Part shown: positions 8,913-17,979 of the stretch, in pieces | Layout of the letters: each line of letters opens with the position of its first letter | Numbering within the stretch: the first letter of the stretch is position 1 | Assembly: GCF_015547515.1 (NCBI RefSeq) | Contig: NZ_JADMVE010000001.1 | Coordinates: 62,001-126,000 of the forward strand | Direction of reading: 5' to 3' | DNA length: 64,000 bases | Source of the DNA: Eubacterium sp. 1001713B170207_170306_E7 | GTDB lineage: Bacteria; Bacillota; Clostridia; Eubacteriales; Eubacteriaceae | Notes under the pieces: generated by a model | Databases searched by the model: none | Seen by the model: the letters and a program-made list of their open reading frames with translations, nothing else | Told to the model about the DNA's origin: nothing | Made by a program: the position numbers and the translations under genes

Positions 8913-9353
8913 ATGGCGATAAGAAAAATGCGGGTAAACGACGATCCGATTCTGAGAAAAAAAACCCGTGAAATTACTGAAATAAATGATCGGATCATTG
9001 AATTGCAAAAAGATATGCTGGATACAATGTATGCTGAGGAGGGCGTCGGCTTGGCCGCGCCGCAGGTTGGCGTGTTGAAACAGCTCATCGTAATTGATAT
9101 TGGAGAAGGCCCGGTGACCTTGATTAATCCGGAAATTACAAAGCAGGAGGGATCCGTCATCGAGGAGGAAGCCTGCTTAAGCTTTCCAGACCGTTCCGGC
9201 AAGGTAGAGCGCCCGGAGCTTGTCACGGTTGAATACACGGATCTGAGTGGTGACCGCTACGAAATGGAATGCCAGGGGCTCATGGCCCGGGCAGTGTGCC
9301 ATGAGGTTGATCACCTGAATGGCATTGTGTTTCTGGACAGGGTCGTTAAATGA
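8913..9353 (+). CDS. def: Peptide deformylase
   Basis: Metal hydrolase that removes the formyl group from nascent N-terminal methionine. 146 residues. All three motifs are visible: GVGLAAPQVG (about 46-55), EEACLSF (motif 2; alanine replaces the usual glycine before the metal-binding cysteine), and HEVDH (the HExxH metal site). AAAGGAG precedes the ATG. It overlaps fmt by 4 bp (ATGA), coupling deformylase with formyltransferase. Confidence 0.95.
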   Translation: MAIRKMRVNDDPILRKKTREITEINDRIIELQKDMLDTMYAEEGVGLAAPQVGVLKQLIVIDIGEGPVTLINPEITKQEGSVIEEEACLSFPDRSGKVERPELVTVEYTDLSGDRYEMECQGLMARAVCHEVDHLNGIVFLDRVVK

Positions 9354-10291
9354 AAAAACTACGTGTCATATTGATGGGAACCACTGATTTTGCGGTTCCT
9401 GCCCTCAATAAGCTGGTGGAAGCCGGGCATGATGTGGCGGCTGTGGTCGCTCAGCCCGACCGTCCAAACCAGCGCGGTAAAAAAATAAAGTTTTTACCAG
9501 TCAAGCAGCGGGCGCTGGAGCTTGGAATTCCTGTGCTTCAGCCAGAGAAGATTAAAACCCCGGAAGCGGTTGAAGCGCTGCGGCTATTGGAGGCGGATGT
9601 CTTTGTGGTGGCCGCCTATGGACAGATATTGTCTGAGGAAATACTTTTTATGCCGCCCCTGGGCTCTGTGAACATACACGGTTCGCTGCTGCCTAAATAT
9701 CGCGGCGCCGCGCCAGTGCATCATGCCATTATTGACGGCGAAGCCGAGTCGGGCGTTACCATAATGAAAATGGATGTCGGTATGGATACGGGCGATATGC
9801 TCTCAAAGGTGCATGTGCCTATTGATGAGACCACCACCGTTGGCCGGCTTCATGATCTTCTGGCAGAAAAGGGAGCGGAGCTGCTGATTGATACGCTGGA
9901 GGCTCTGGCGGCAGGAACAGCGGTGCCCGAAAAGCAGGACGAGGCTCTGGCAACTTATGCGGATAAGGTTGAAAAGACAACCGGAAAGCTTGACTGGAAC
10001 CAGAGCAGCTTTGAAATTCTGCGCCGTATTAACGGAACCGATCCTTTTCCAAGCGCTTACACTGAATTGAACGGTGAAAAGATAAAATGCTTTGCGCCGG
10101 TACGCTTGGACTATTCCGGGGAAGAACTCCCCGGAATAGTCCTGCAGGCAAACACTAAGAGCGGTTTAGTTGTAAAAACCGGGGATGGCGCCCTCGCCAT
10201 TGGAGAAATTCAGATGCCAGGCAAGAAAAGAATGCCGTCGAAGGTCTATTTCAATGGGAATACCATCGAATCAGGCTCACGGTTTGAATAG
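9350..10291 (+). CDS. fmt: Methionyl-tRNA formyltransferase
   Basis: Formylates initiator Met-tRNA using 10-formyltetrahydrofolate. 313 residues. The N-terminal catalytic domain has the HGSLLPKYRGAAP motif and the downstream DTGDML segment; the C-terminal OB-like tRNA-binding domain begins near 205. Start overlaps the def stop. A perfect 14-bp inverted repeat lies inside the coding sequence at 10108-10142, where the two domains are already translated past the active site. Confidence 0.95.
   Translation: MKKLRVILMGTTDFAVPALNKLVEAGHDVAAVVAQPDRPNQRGKKIKFLPVKQRALELGIPVLQPEKIKTPEAVEALRLLEADVFVVAAYGQILSEEILFMPPLGSVNIHGSLLPKYRGAAPVHHAIIDGEAESGVTIMKMDVGMDTGDMLSKVHVPIDETTTVGRLHDLLAEKGAELLIDTLEALAAGTAVPEKQDEALATYADKVEKTTGKLDWNQSSFEILRRINGTDPFPSAYTELNGEKIKCFAPVRLDYSGEELPGIVLQANTKSGLVVKTGDGALAIGEIQMPGKKRMPSKVYFNGNTIESGSRFE
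10108..10142 (+). repeat. Perfect 14-bp inverted repeat within fmt
   Basis: GGACTATTCCGGGG (10108-10121), a 7-nt loop, then the exact complement (10129-10142). It is inside the coding frame, with no T tract after it, so it is not an ordinary intrinsic terminator. Confidence 0.8.
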
Positions 10292-10359
10292 ATTAAGCTT
10301 GATTTTAGAGAGTTTTTGTATAATAGGTCACAAATAATTAAAATTGTGAGGAAAATAAA

Positions 10360-11058
10360 ATGTTTTTAAGTTACTACAGCTCAATGCTGATCTTGATACC
10401 TGGGCTTATTCTGGCCGCCTATGCACAGTATCAGGTCAGCAGCGCTTATAAAACCTACAGCCGTGTACGGACGCGCAATGGCCTGACCGGGGCCGAAGCA
10501 GCGCGAAAGCTGCTGGATATTAATGGACTCAGCAACATTGGCATTGAGAGCATTGGCGGGAACCTGACAGACCATTATGATCCCAGACATAAGGTCATGC
10601 GTCTGTCCGGCGGCGTCGGCGGTCAGGACAGCATCGCTGCTGTCGGCGTTGCGGCCCACGAGACTGGGCACGCCATCCAGGATAAGGAAGGTTACTTTCC
10701 GCTGCGGTTCCGCAACGCCATTGTGCCAGTCTGTAATTTTGCGTCCAATGCTGCCTGGCCTTTGTTTTTCATCGGGCTGGTCTTTGGCAGAGGGAATACA
10801 GGCTTTGGTCCGACATTGATGAATATTGGCATTATTTTATTCTGTGTTTCGCTGGTGTTCTATATTATCACCCTGCCAGTAGAATTTAACGCGAGCCGCA
10901 GAGCAGTGGCGGCACTGGAAGAGTACCAGCTCATTGCTCCGGGCGAAGAACAGGGCGTTAAGAAGGTGCTTCGGGCCGCTGCGTTAACCTATGTTGCCAG
11001 TACGCTCATGGCGTTCTTAAACCTGCTGCGTCTGCTGGCGTTGCGGAACAGGAACTGA
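10360..11058 (+). CDS. YugP-like membrane zinc metallopeptidase
   Basis: 232 residues with about four transmembrane stretches (N-terminal 1-25, and hydrophobic runs near 115-180 and at the C terminus). The zinc-binding motif HETGH (about residues 106-110) follows the first soluble segment, as in the YugP/DUF2268-like membrane peptidases. Physiological substrate unknown. It lies between fmt and rsmB, a placement common in clostridia, with a possible TATAAT box at 10319-10324 just upstream. Confidence 0.8.
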   Translation: MFLSYYSSMLILIPGLILAAYAQYQVSSAYKTYSRVRTRNGLTGAEAARKLLDINGLSNIGIESIGGNLTDHYDPRHKVMRLSGGVGGQDSIAAVGVAAHETGHAIQDKEGYFPLRFRNAIVPVCNFASNAAWPLFFIGLVFGRGNTGFGPTLMNIGIILFCVSLVFYIITLPVEFNASRRAVAALEEYQLIAPGEEQGVKKVLRAAALTYVASTLMAFLNLLRLLALRNRN

Positions 11059-11064
11059 CAGCTT

Positions 11065-12384
11065 ATGAAAATTCGTGAACAAGCGGTAAAAACGCTGCTC
11101 AGAGTGAGCTGTGAGGGCGCTTATTCCAATCTGGAAACCAAAAAAGTGCTCTCAGAAAGCCATTATAAAGAAGAGGACCGTGGACTTTATCTCAATATTG
11201 TCTACGGGACCCTTCAAAATAAGCTGTACCTGGATTACCTGTTAAAAAAGCATGTTTCAAAAAATCTGAATAAGCTGGACCCTGAGGTATTGGAGATACT
11301 GAGGATGACGGTTTATCAGATTTATTTTTTGGATAAAATCCCATCCTACGCGGCGGTAAATGAAGCGGTGGAAATTACGGGAAAACTCAGACCAAAGGCC
11401 AGGGGTTTTGTCAATGGAGTGCTCAGAAATGTGCTCCGGGGCAGAGATGCGGATGCAGCCTTTGATTTTTCTTCCTTCAGCAATGAGAAGGAAGCGCTGT
11501 CAGTGCGTTACTCCATACCGGTCTGGATTATTCATAAATACTATGAAACCTACGGTGCCAGACAGGCTGAAGCGATCATCCCATTGCTCAATGAAAAACC
11601 GCCGTTTACCATAAGAGTCAACACCCTTAAGCTTGACCGGCATACCCTGGCGCAGAAGCTTTCTGAGCAGGGAATAGACTGTGCGGAGGGCAAGCTGGAC
11701 AGCGATGCCCTGCATTTAAGCAGACTGGGGAGTTTTGAGAGCCAGGTGCAGCGGGATCCGCTGTTTACAGCGGGCTGTTTTATGATTCAGGACCAGGGTG
11801 CCATGATGGCAGCGCGGCTTTTAGCGCCCCAGAAAAAGGACCGTGTACTGGATATGTGCGCCGCACCAGGTGGAAAAACGACGCATTTGAGCCAGATAAT
11901 GGACAATGAGGGGACAATAATCGCCCGTGATATTTTCGACAGCCGTCTCAAGCTGATTGAGGAAACGGCCGAACGCCTTGGTATCCGTAATATTGAAACG
12001 CAGAAAACAGACGGATGTATTTTCAGGCCAGAGGATCGGGAAGCCTTTGACAGGATACTGCTGGACGCGCCGTGCTCAGGCCTTGGAATTATCAGAAGAA
12101 AGCCTGAGATACGCTACACCGTCACCAGGGAAGCCCGCAAAGAGCTGACCCGCATCCAGAGACAGCTTCTCGACCACGCGGTTCTGTATCTGAAGCCAGG
12201 AGGAACACTGGTCTATTGTACCTGCACGGTCAACCGTGACGAAAATGAAGGACAGATCGAGCGGGTGCTGAGGGAATATCCCTTTATGAAAGTGGCGCCC
12301 GGCGAGATGAACGGACGGCACACCAGCCCCCTCGACGATGGCTGTGACGGCTTTTTTATGGCGAAGCTGAAAAAAGATTGTTAA
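11065..12384 (+). CDS. rsmB: 16S rRNA (cytosine-967-C5) methyltransferase
   Basis: 439 residues. An N-terminal NusB-like RNA-binding domain (about 1-140) precedes the Rossmann methyltransferase domain. The SAM-binding segment DMCAAPGGKTTHL, the DAPCSG motif and the YCTCT motif are present, giving the two cysteines used by RNA m5C methyltransferases. It starts 6 bp after the peptidase gene and ends before a promoter-like sequence and a terminator. Confidence 0.93.
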   Translation: MKIREQAVKTLLRVSCEGAYSNLETKKVLSESHYKEEDRGLYLNIVYGTLQNKLYLDYLLKKHVSKNLNKLDPEVLEILRMTVYQIYFLDKIPSYAAVNEAVEITGKLRPKARGFVNGVLRNVLRGRDADAAFDFSSFSNEKEALSVRYSIPVWIIHKYYETYGARQAEAIIPLLNEKPPFTIRVNTLKLDRHTLAQKLSEQGIDCAEGKLDSDALHLSRLGSFESQVQRDPLFTAGCFMIQDQGAMMAARLLAPQKKDRVLDMCAAPGGKTTHLSQIMDNEGTIIARDIFDSRLKLIEETAERLGIRNIETQKTDGCIFRPEDREAFDRILLDAPCSGLGIIRRKPEIRYTVTREARKELTRIQRQLLDHAVLYLKPGGTLVYCTCTVNRDENEGQIERVLREYPFMKVAPGEMNGRHTSPLDDGCDGFFMAKLKKDC

Positions 12385-12389
12385 TCTTG

Positions 12390-12418
12390 TTAGAATTTGT
12401 GTTATAATAAATAAAAGT
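12390..12418 (+). promoter_or_regulatory. Promoter-like sequence upstream of rlmN
   Basis: TATAAT at 12413-12418 with a weak -35 (TTAGAA) 17 bp upstream. A transcript from here would meet the hairpin at 12434-12457 within about 35 nt. Confidence 0.4.
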
Positions 12419-12433
12419 GATTGACTAAATTAG

Positions 12434-12457
12434 AATCCGGCTTTATGCCGGATTTTT
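12434..12457 (+). terminator. Intrinsic terminator between rsmB and rlmN
   Basis: Stem AATCCGGC/GCCGGATT with a TTTAT loop followed by TTTTT-like tract. It ends the rsmB transcript and may attenuate the promoter just upstream. Confidence 0.75.
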
Positions 12458-12486
12458 AATTGGATAGAAAGGTAATCCATTTTCTG

Positions 12487-13509
12487 ATGGAAAATATATT
12501 TGGAAAGACATTAAACGAATGTAAAACGCTGATGGAAGCAGCCGGAGAGCCTTCCTTCAGGGGAAAACAGCTTTTTCAATGGCTGTATGAAAAGAAAGCG
12601 GAAAATCTCGAGGCTTGTACCAATCTTTCAAAAGAACTCCGGGAAAAGCTGAAAGCACAATACGGTATCGAGCATGGAAAAATTGAAAGGCTGCAGGAAG
12701 ACCCTGTCGATGGGACTAAAAAATACCTAATCCGCCTGCCAGACGGCAACAGCATCGAAACGGTGCTGATGTCCTATCATCACGGCTATTCTCTGTGTGT
12801 TTCCAGCCAGGTGGGATGCCGGATGGGCTGTGCCTTCTGCGCGTCCACAAGAGGTGGGAAAATCCGAGATCTTGAAGCAGGCGAAATTCTCGATCAGATC
12901 TATCTGGTCGAGCAGGAAGCTGGAATACGGATTTCCAATGTCGTGATCATGGGCATTGGCGAGCCTTTTGATAATTATGAAAACATACTGAAATTTTTGA
13001 ATATCGCAAATGAGGGCTGGGGGATTGGACAGCGCAAAATCACACTTTCCACCTGCGGCCTTGTCCCGCAGATTGAAGCCTTTGCGGAGCTGGACCTTCA
13101 GATTAATCTGGCGATTTCACTGCATTCGCCCTTCCAGGACCGCCGTGAAACGCTGATGCCCATTGCAAAAAAATATAAAATTGAAGAACTTCTTAAGGTT
13201 TGTAACGATTATTTTACAAAAACAAAGCGGAGAATCACCTTTGAATACGCATTAATCGAGGGATTCAATGACCGTCCCGAGGATGTCGCTGAGCTTGCTG
13301 AAATACTGGGGAAAATGCCCTGCCATGTTAATTTGATCGGCCTGAATCCGGTTACGGAAAGTGCGTACAGGGGAAGCCGAAATGTAAATTTTTTTAGCAA
13401 TGAGTTGAAAAAGCGCGGTATTACTTGTACAATTAGAAGGAAAATAGGCGATAATATCGATGCGGCCTGTGGCCAGCTGCGCCAAAAAGCAGACGGAATA
13501 AAGAGGTGA
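12487..13509 (+). CDS. rlmN: Dual-specificity 23S rRNA/tRNA adenine-C2 methyltransferase, radical SAM
   Basis: Methylates A2503 of 23S rRNA and A37 of some tRNAs. About 340 residues. The radical SAM cluster motif is GCRMGCAFC (CxxxCxxC) and the C-terminal cysteine region (AACGQLR) supplies the catalytic cysteine. I take ATG 12487 as the start, with GAAAGG 14 bp upstream; the in-frame TTG at 12460 falls in the tail of the terminator. It opens the conserved cluster rlmN-prpC-prkC-rsgA-thiN. Confidence 0.93.
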   Translation: MENIFGKTLNECKTLMEAAGEPSFRGKQLFQWLYEKKAENLEACTNLSKELREKLKAQYGIEHGKIERLQEDPVDGTKKYLIRLPDGNSIETVLMSYHHGYSLCVSSQVGCRMGCAFCASTRGGKIRDLEAGEILDQIYLVEQEAGIRISNVVIMGIGEPFDNYENILKFLNIANEGWGIGQRKITLSTCGLVPQIEAFAELDLQINLAISLHSPFQDRRETLMPIAKKYKIEELLKVCNDYFTKTKRRITFEYALIEGFNDRPEDVAELAEILGKMPCHVNLIGLNPVTESAYRGSRNVNFFSNELKKRGITCTIRRKIGDNIDAACGQLRQKADGIKR

Positions 13510-13513
13510 TGAG

Positions 13514-14260
13514 ATGAAGTGTGCGTATTCTTCAAATATAGGCGCCAAGCGAAAAGTAAATCAGGACGCTTGTCTGGCGGCTACCATTGAAAACAGTGGA
13601 AGAAAATACTATGTCTTCGCAGTAGCCGATGGTCTTGGCGGTCACCGTTCCGGTGAAATCGCCAGCCAGATGGCTGTTGATTATATAAAAGAAAAATTGT
13701 CAGATGTCGAAAATTATTTTGACTATGACGAAATGTACCGTTTTGTCAATGCAATCAATCATGAGATTCTTGATGTGAGCCGTAATTGTGAAGAGTGTCT
13801 TGGTATGGCAACCACTCTGACCATGTGCATCCTGGATGGTGGACGTCTGGGCGTTATCCATGTGGGCGACAGCCGGGCTTACCGCATTAACAAAGCTGGA
13901 ATGGAGCAGTTAACAAAGGACCACTCATTGGTTCAGGTGCTAGTGGATGAGGGGAAAATCACTTCGGTGGAAGCTAGTGTCCATCCTCAGAAAAACGTCA
14001 TTACCCGTGCCCTCGGCACAGACGATATTGTTCAGCCAGACCTGTATGATTATCAGGTAACCCCGGAGGATGTCATTTTGATTTGTTCCGACGGTCTTTA
14101 CAATATGGTTGACGAAGGGGCTATTCGGGAAATTGTCTTAACGCATTCTCTGGAAGACGCGACCAAAGAATTGATTAACTTAGCAAACCACAACGGGGGT
14201 AATGATAATATAACCGTTGTACTGTTTAACCCAAAGGAAGAGGTAACTGCCAATGATTAG
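13514..14260 (+). CDS. prpC: PP2C-family Ser/Thr protein phosphatase
   Basis: 248 residues, a stand-alone PP2C (PPM) domain. Metal-binding motifs are visible: ADGLGGHRSGEIAS, GDSRAYRI, CSDGLYNMV and GNDNITVVL. It removes phosphate from Ser/Thr residues and opposes the kinase encoded next, which it overlaps by 8 bp. 4 bp separate it from rlmN. Also called stp in other Firmicutes. Confidence 0.95.
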   Translation: MKCAYSSNIGAKRKVNQDACLAATIENSGRKYYVFAVADGLGGHRSGEIASQMAVDYIKEKLSDVENYFDYDEMYRFVNAINHEILDVSRNCEECLGMATTLTMCILDGGRLGVIHVGDSRAYRINKAGMEQLTKDHSLVQVLVDEGKITSVEASVHPQKNVITRALGTDDIVQPDLYDYQVTPEDVILICSDGLYNMVDEGAIREIVLTHSLEDATKELINLANHNGGNDNITVVLFNPKEEVTAND

Positions 14261-16022
14261 TAAGGTCTTGAACAATCGCTACGAGATAATTGAGTTGATC
14301 GGGCGCGGCGGCATGGCCTATGTTTACAAAGCAAAGGACCGTAAGCTTAACCGCTACGTCGCGGTTAAGGTTTTGCGTGAAGAGTACACAGAAAACGAAC
14401 AATTCATCAAAAAGTTTGACCGCGAGTCCCAGGCGGCCGCGGGGCTTTCCCACCCGAATATTGTTTCTGTTTACGATGTGGGCGTAGAGGGGGATATTTA
14501 TTATATCATTATGGAGTATGTGGACGGCATTACCCTGAAGCAGTACTTGAATAAAAAAGGCCATCTTGATTATAAGGAAGCGACCCGCTTCATTATAGAC
14601 GTGGCGGCTGCGCTTAAATGCGCCCATGAGCATAAGATTATTCACCGGGATATAAAACCTCACAACATTCTTTTGACCCGTGATTTGGTGCCAAAGGTTG
14701 CGGATTTTGGGATTGCGAGAGCCATCACCAGCTCTACAGTAACCATGACCAACCAGACCATGGGCTCTGTTCACTATATCTCACCTGAACAGGCGAGAGG
14801 CGGGTTCGTGGACGAGCGTTCCGATCTCTATTCTCTCGGCATCATGTACTATGAGCTGCTGACCGGGCAGCTTCCCTTTGACGAAGAAAACACAGTGACC
14901 ATTGCCATCAAGCATATTCAGGAGGAGCTGGTACCTCCGAAGGAAATCCTGCCGGACATTCCGGCCAGTGTCAATGATGTTGTGGTTAAACTGACGCGTA
15001 AAAAGCCTGAAGAACGCTACCAGAATATGGATGAGCTCATCGATGATCTTGAAAAGATCATGGTGGACGCCAATGCGGCAGTGGGCGATAACGGCGCTGC
15101 CGCCACCAGTGAAACACAGATTATCGGCGATGAAGGACTCTTTAAAATTGAGCCGGTTACGGGCCCCATCGAAAGCGGTTATCCCGAAGACGATGAGGAA
15201 GAGGAAGATGACCTGGCGCTGGCCCAGCGGAAGAAAAAGAAAAAAATCATTGGTTTTTCCATCGCCGGAGGAATTCTGGCGGTCATCCTGATCGTTATCC
15301 TGATGAACACATTGTCCACAAAAGCGGTCATGGTTCCGAACGTTAAGAACATGACTCAGGAGCAGGCGGCCCAGGAACTGGAAAAGGTTGGATTAAAGCT
15401 GGAAGTAGAGAGCCAGGTATACAGCTCGGATGTTGAAGCCGGCAAAATCGTTTCTCAGAATCCTGAAGAAGGCAGAGAAATGAAAAAGGGACAGACTGTT
15501 AAGGTAAATGTGAGTAAGGGGACACAGAATGTCACGGTACCAAAGGTTATCGGACTGACCGAGGCGGAAGCCACCGCGGCCATTGATAAACTGAAGCTGG
15601 TTAAGAATGTTAAGCGTGAGTACAACAGTGATGTCGCCACCGGCATAGTTTATTCGGTTGATCCCGGTGAGGGCGTCAGCGTTGCTGAAGGAACCAGTAT
15701 CACGCTCTATGTCAGCAAGGGGCAGGATCTTGTAACAGTTCCTGGCATCGTTGGAATGAGCGAATCCGCCGCGGAGGCACAGATTGAGGACAGCGGACTG
15801 AGTGTTGGCAGAGTAACGACCAGTGAAAGCGACACGGTAAGCGCTGGTCTTGTTATCAGTCAGTCGCCGACCGAAGGCACCCAGACCGAAAGAGGCACTT
15901 CGATTAATTTTGTCGTCAGCAGCGGAAAGCCGGCCCCGACGCCGACCCCGACGCCAGAACCGACCCCAACCCCAACGCCTAAGCCATCACCGTCGCCTGA
16001 AGAAGGTGGAGGCGGCAATTAA
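14253..16022 (+). CDS. prkC: PASTA-domain Ser/Thr protein kinase
   Basis: 589 residues. Kinase domain about 10-270, with GRGGMAYVYKA, HRDIKPHNIL, DFGIARA and GSVHYISPEQARG; an acidic juxtamembrane stretch; one transmembrane helix near 331-351; then three PASTA repeats (about 357-560) outside the cell. PASTA domains sense muropeptides or lipid II and the kinase controls growth, wall synthesis and spore germination in relatives. The last ~30 residues are a Pro-Thr repeat ending EEGGGGN, likely a wall-spanning tail. Overlaps prpC. Confidence 0.95.
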   Translation: MISKVLNNRYEIIELIGRGGMAYVYKAKDRKLNRYVAVKVLREEYTENEQFIKKFDRESQAAAGLSHPNIVSVYDVGVEGDIYYIIMEYVDGITLKQYLNKKGHLDYKEATRFIIDVAAALKCAHEHKIIHRDIKPHNILLTRDLVPKVADFGIARAITSSTVTMTNQTMGSVHYISPEQARGGFVDERSDLYSLGIMYYELLTGQLPFDEENTVTIAIKHIQEELVPPKEILPDIPASVNDVVVKLTRKKPEERYQNMDELIDDLEKIMVDANAAVGDNGAAATSETQIIGDEGLFKIEPVTGPIESGYPEDDEEEEDDLALAQRKKKKKIIGFSIAGGILAVILIVILMNTLSTKAVMVPNVKNMTQEQAAQELEKVGLKLEVESQVYSSDVEAGKIVSQNPEEGREMKKGQTVKVNVSKGTQNVTVPKVIGLTEAEATAAIDKLKLVKNVKREYNSDVATGIVYSVDPGEGVSVAEGTSITLYVSKGQDLVTVPGIVGMSESAAEAQIEDSGLSVGRVTTSESDTVSAGLVISQSPTEGTQTERGTSINFVVSSGKPAPTPTPTPEPTPTPTPKPSPSPEEGGGGN

Positions 16023-16039
16023 TAACGGTATTGTTGTCA

Positions 16040-16936
16040 ATGAATATGAAAAAAAATAGAATCTCAGGAAGAATTATCAAGGGAATCGGAGGGTTTTACT
16101 ATGTAAGACCCGACGGTTCCGCTTCTTTATTAGAATGTAAGGCCCGCGGTATTTTCAGGCATCAGAAAATCAAGCCCATGGTCGGCGATTTTGTGGAAGT
16201 GGTTGAGAATGACCAGGACGAACTGGCAATTGATGAAATAAAACCGAGAAAAAACGAATTTGTACGCCCGCCTGTATCCAATGTAGACGTGGCGTTAATT
16301 GTGTTTGCCGGAGAAAATCCGAGCCCGAACCTGCTGCTTTTGGATAAGCTGCTGATCGCGTCGGAAATGAAAGCTGTTGAGCCGATCATCTGCATTACAA
16401 AAACCGATCTTGTGGACGCGGGTGAGCTGCAGAGGATTAGGGCTATTTACGCCAAAACGCCCTATAAATGCTTTGCTTTTGATCAGACGGATAACATTGC
16501 CCTGGAAGCGATAGAGGCCGAAATAGAGGGCAAAACAGCCTTTCTGGCAGGACCGTCGGGTGTGGGCAAATCAACGCTGGCCAACCGGCTGTGTGAGGCG
16601 GGAGCCATGGAAACCGGCGAGCTCAGCCAGAAGCTTAACCGCGGCAAGCACACAACACGCCATGTTGAGCTGTTGGATTTAAAGGCCGGCGGGTATTTAC
16701 TGGATACCCCTGGGTTTTCGTCGCTGAAGCTGGACAGGGAAATAGAAAAGGAAGACCTCCGTTTCTATTTCCCGGAATTTGAGGAGGGCGCCTGCCGCTT
16801 TGCCAGCTGTCTCCACCAGAGCGAGCCTGGCTGCGCGGTGAAAGCGCAGCTTGAGAGCGGTGAGATCAGCCCGGTGCGGTATGAGCACTACAGCTATCTT
16901 TTGAATGAAATAAAAAATAAGAGAAGTGACTATTAG
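16040..16936 (+). CDS. rsgA: Ribosome small-subunit maturation GTPase RsgA
   Basis: About 298 residues. Circularly permuted GTPase: the G4 motif (ITKTDLVD) comes before G1 (GPSGVGKST) and G3 (DTPGF). An N-terminal OB fold and a C-terminal zinc knuckle (CRFASCLHQSEPGC) are present. It tests late 30S subunit maturation. Start choice is uncertain (TTG 16031, ATG 16040 or ATG 16046) because no clear ribosome binding site is visible. The rpe gene often found next to rsgA in this cluster is absent; thiN follows directly. Confidence 0.93.
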   Translation: MNMKKNRISGRIIKGIGGFYYVRPDGSASLLECKARGIFRHQKIKPMVGDFVEVVENDQDELAIDEIKPRKNEFVRPPVSNVDVALIVFAGENPSPNLLLLDKLLIASEMKAVEPIICITKTDLVDAGELQRIRAIYAKTPYKCFAFDQTDNIALEAIEAEIEGKTAFLAGPSGVGKSTLANRLCEAGAMETGELSQKLNRGKHTTRHVELLDLKAGGYLLDTPGFSSLKLDREIEKEDLRFYFPEFEEGACRFASCLHQSEPGCAVKAQLESGEISPVRYEHYSYLLNEIKNKRSDY

Positions 16937-16937
16937 A

Positions 16938-17582
16938 ATGAAAGCAGTCGTTTTTACAAATGGACAGTATGAAAACTTAACTTTTTATAAAAATTATCTG
17001 GAGAGTGCAGTGGATTTTGAGGTGATCTGTGCGGATGGCGGGGCGAACGTTGTCCATGCCCTGGACATAACACCACAGCTGGTAATCGGCGACATGGACT
17101 CAATCCGTGCCGGGCTGCTCACAGAATATTTAGAAAAGGGCGTGGTCGTTGAACGCCATCCTACCCATAAGGACGAAACGGATACGGAGCTGGCTGTGGA
17201 GTATTGTATCCGGAAGCGGTTTGATGAAGTGGTACTGTTCGGCGCTTTAGGAAACCGGTTTGACCACAGCTTCGGGAATCTTTATTTACTGAACCGTCTT
17301 CTGAAAGAAGGGATTCAGGGTGAAATTATCAATGAAAACAACCGGATCTTTCTGGTGAAGGACCGCGCCGTCCTGGATGTGCCGGTGGGAACGACGGTTT
17401 CGGTTCTGGCGTTTACCGACCATGCCGGGGAGATCAACCTGAAGGGGTTCGAGTATCCAGTGAAAAACGGCGAGATGGCACATTTTATACCCGGCTATGG
17501 CATCAGTAATGTCACCGCCGAAAAGCAGCCTGAAATATCGGTTGAGCAGGGAATATTGATGGTTGATATTGTAAATGAGTAA
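16938..17582 (+). CDS. thiN: Thiamine pyrophosphokinase
   Basis: Transfers pyrophosphate from ATP to thiamine, giving TPP. About 214 residues. Motifs VICADGGANVV, GDMDSI, HKDETDTELAVEY and GALGNRFDH are those of the TPK catalytic domain; a C-terminal beta domain follows. An in-frame GTG at 16926 overlaps rsgA; ATG 16938 is 2 bp after the rsgA stop codon. End of the rlmN-thiN cluster. Confidence 0.93.
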   Translation: MKAVVFTNGQYENLTFYKNYLESAVDFEVICADGGANVVHALDITPQLVIGDMDSIRAGLLTEYLEKGVVVERHPTHKDETDTELAVEYCIRKRFDEVVLFGALGNRFDHSFGNLYLLNRLLKEGIQGEIINENNRIFLVKDRAVLDVPVGTTVSVLAFTDHAGEINLKGFEYPVKNGEMAHFIPGYGISNVTAEKQPEISVEQGILMVDIVNE

Positions 17583-17586
17583 AATA

Positions 17587-17625
17587 AAAACGTGCAAGTA
17601 ATCAAACCTGCACGTTTTATAAGTT
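17587..17625. terminator. Bidirectional terminator between thiN and rpmB
   Basis: Ten-bp stem (AAAACGTGCA, 17587-17596, with TGCACGTTTT at 17609-17618), 12-nt loop, T-rich sequence on the 3' side in both directions. Serves convergent thiN and rpmB. Confidence 0.8.
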
Positions 17626-17635
17626 GAAACGGGTA

Positions 17636-17824
17636 CTATGCTCTTTCAACTTTTCCGGAACGTAAACATCTGGTGCAAACATTAACTCTTTGTGGAGTGC
17701 CATCAAGTACAATTTTAACTTTTTGTAAATTAGGTCTCCATACTCTTTTATTATGTTTATTAGAGTGAGTGACATTGTTGCCAGACACAACGCTTTTTTT
17801 ACATACAAAACATTCTTTAGCCAT
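17636..17824 (-). CDS. rpmB: 50S ribosomal protein L28
   Basis: 62 residues: MAKECFVCKKSVVSGNNV at the N terminus, the WRPNLQKV segment in the middle and CTRCLRSG near the end. The two CxxC pairs make this a zinc-binding form of L28. AGGGAGG precedes the start. Transcribed alone, opposite to its neighbours, in the usual Firmicutes position beside asp23/fakA. Confidence 0.96.
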   Translation of the reverse strand: MAKECFVCKKSVVSGNNVTHSNKHNKRVWRPNLQKVKIVLDGTPQRVNVCTRCLRSGKVERA

Positions 17825-17868
17825 TTGTCCAACCTCCCTTGCGCTATTCTTCTACTAAAACAGAGGTT

Positions 17869-17898
17869 ATTATACCATAAAATTTAAAAATAATGCAA
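17869..17898 (-). promoter_or_regulatory. rpmB promoter
   Basis: On the minus strand TTGCAT, 18 bp, TATAAT with a TGG just before the -10, about 45 bp upstream of the rpmB start. Confidence 0.6.
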
Positions 17899-17915
17899 TA
17901 AGAATTTTGACTTTC

Positions 17916-17944
17916 TTGAATTATTTATGTAAAATAGATATGAT
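17916..17944 (+). promoter_or_regulatory. asp23-fakA operon promoter
   Basis: TTGAAT, 17 bp, TATGAT, 35 bp before the Asp23 start codon. Confidence 0.6.
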
Positions 17945-17979
17945 ATAGTTGAGTAAAGAAGATAAAGGAGTATTTACCA

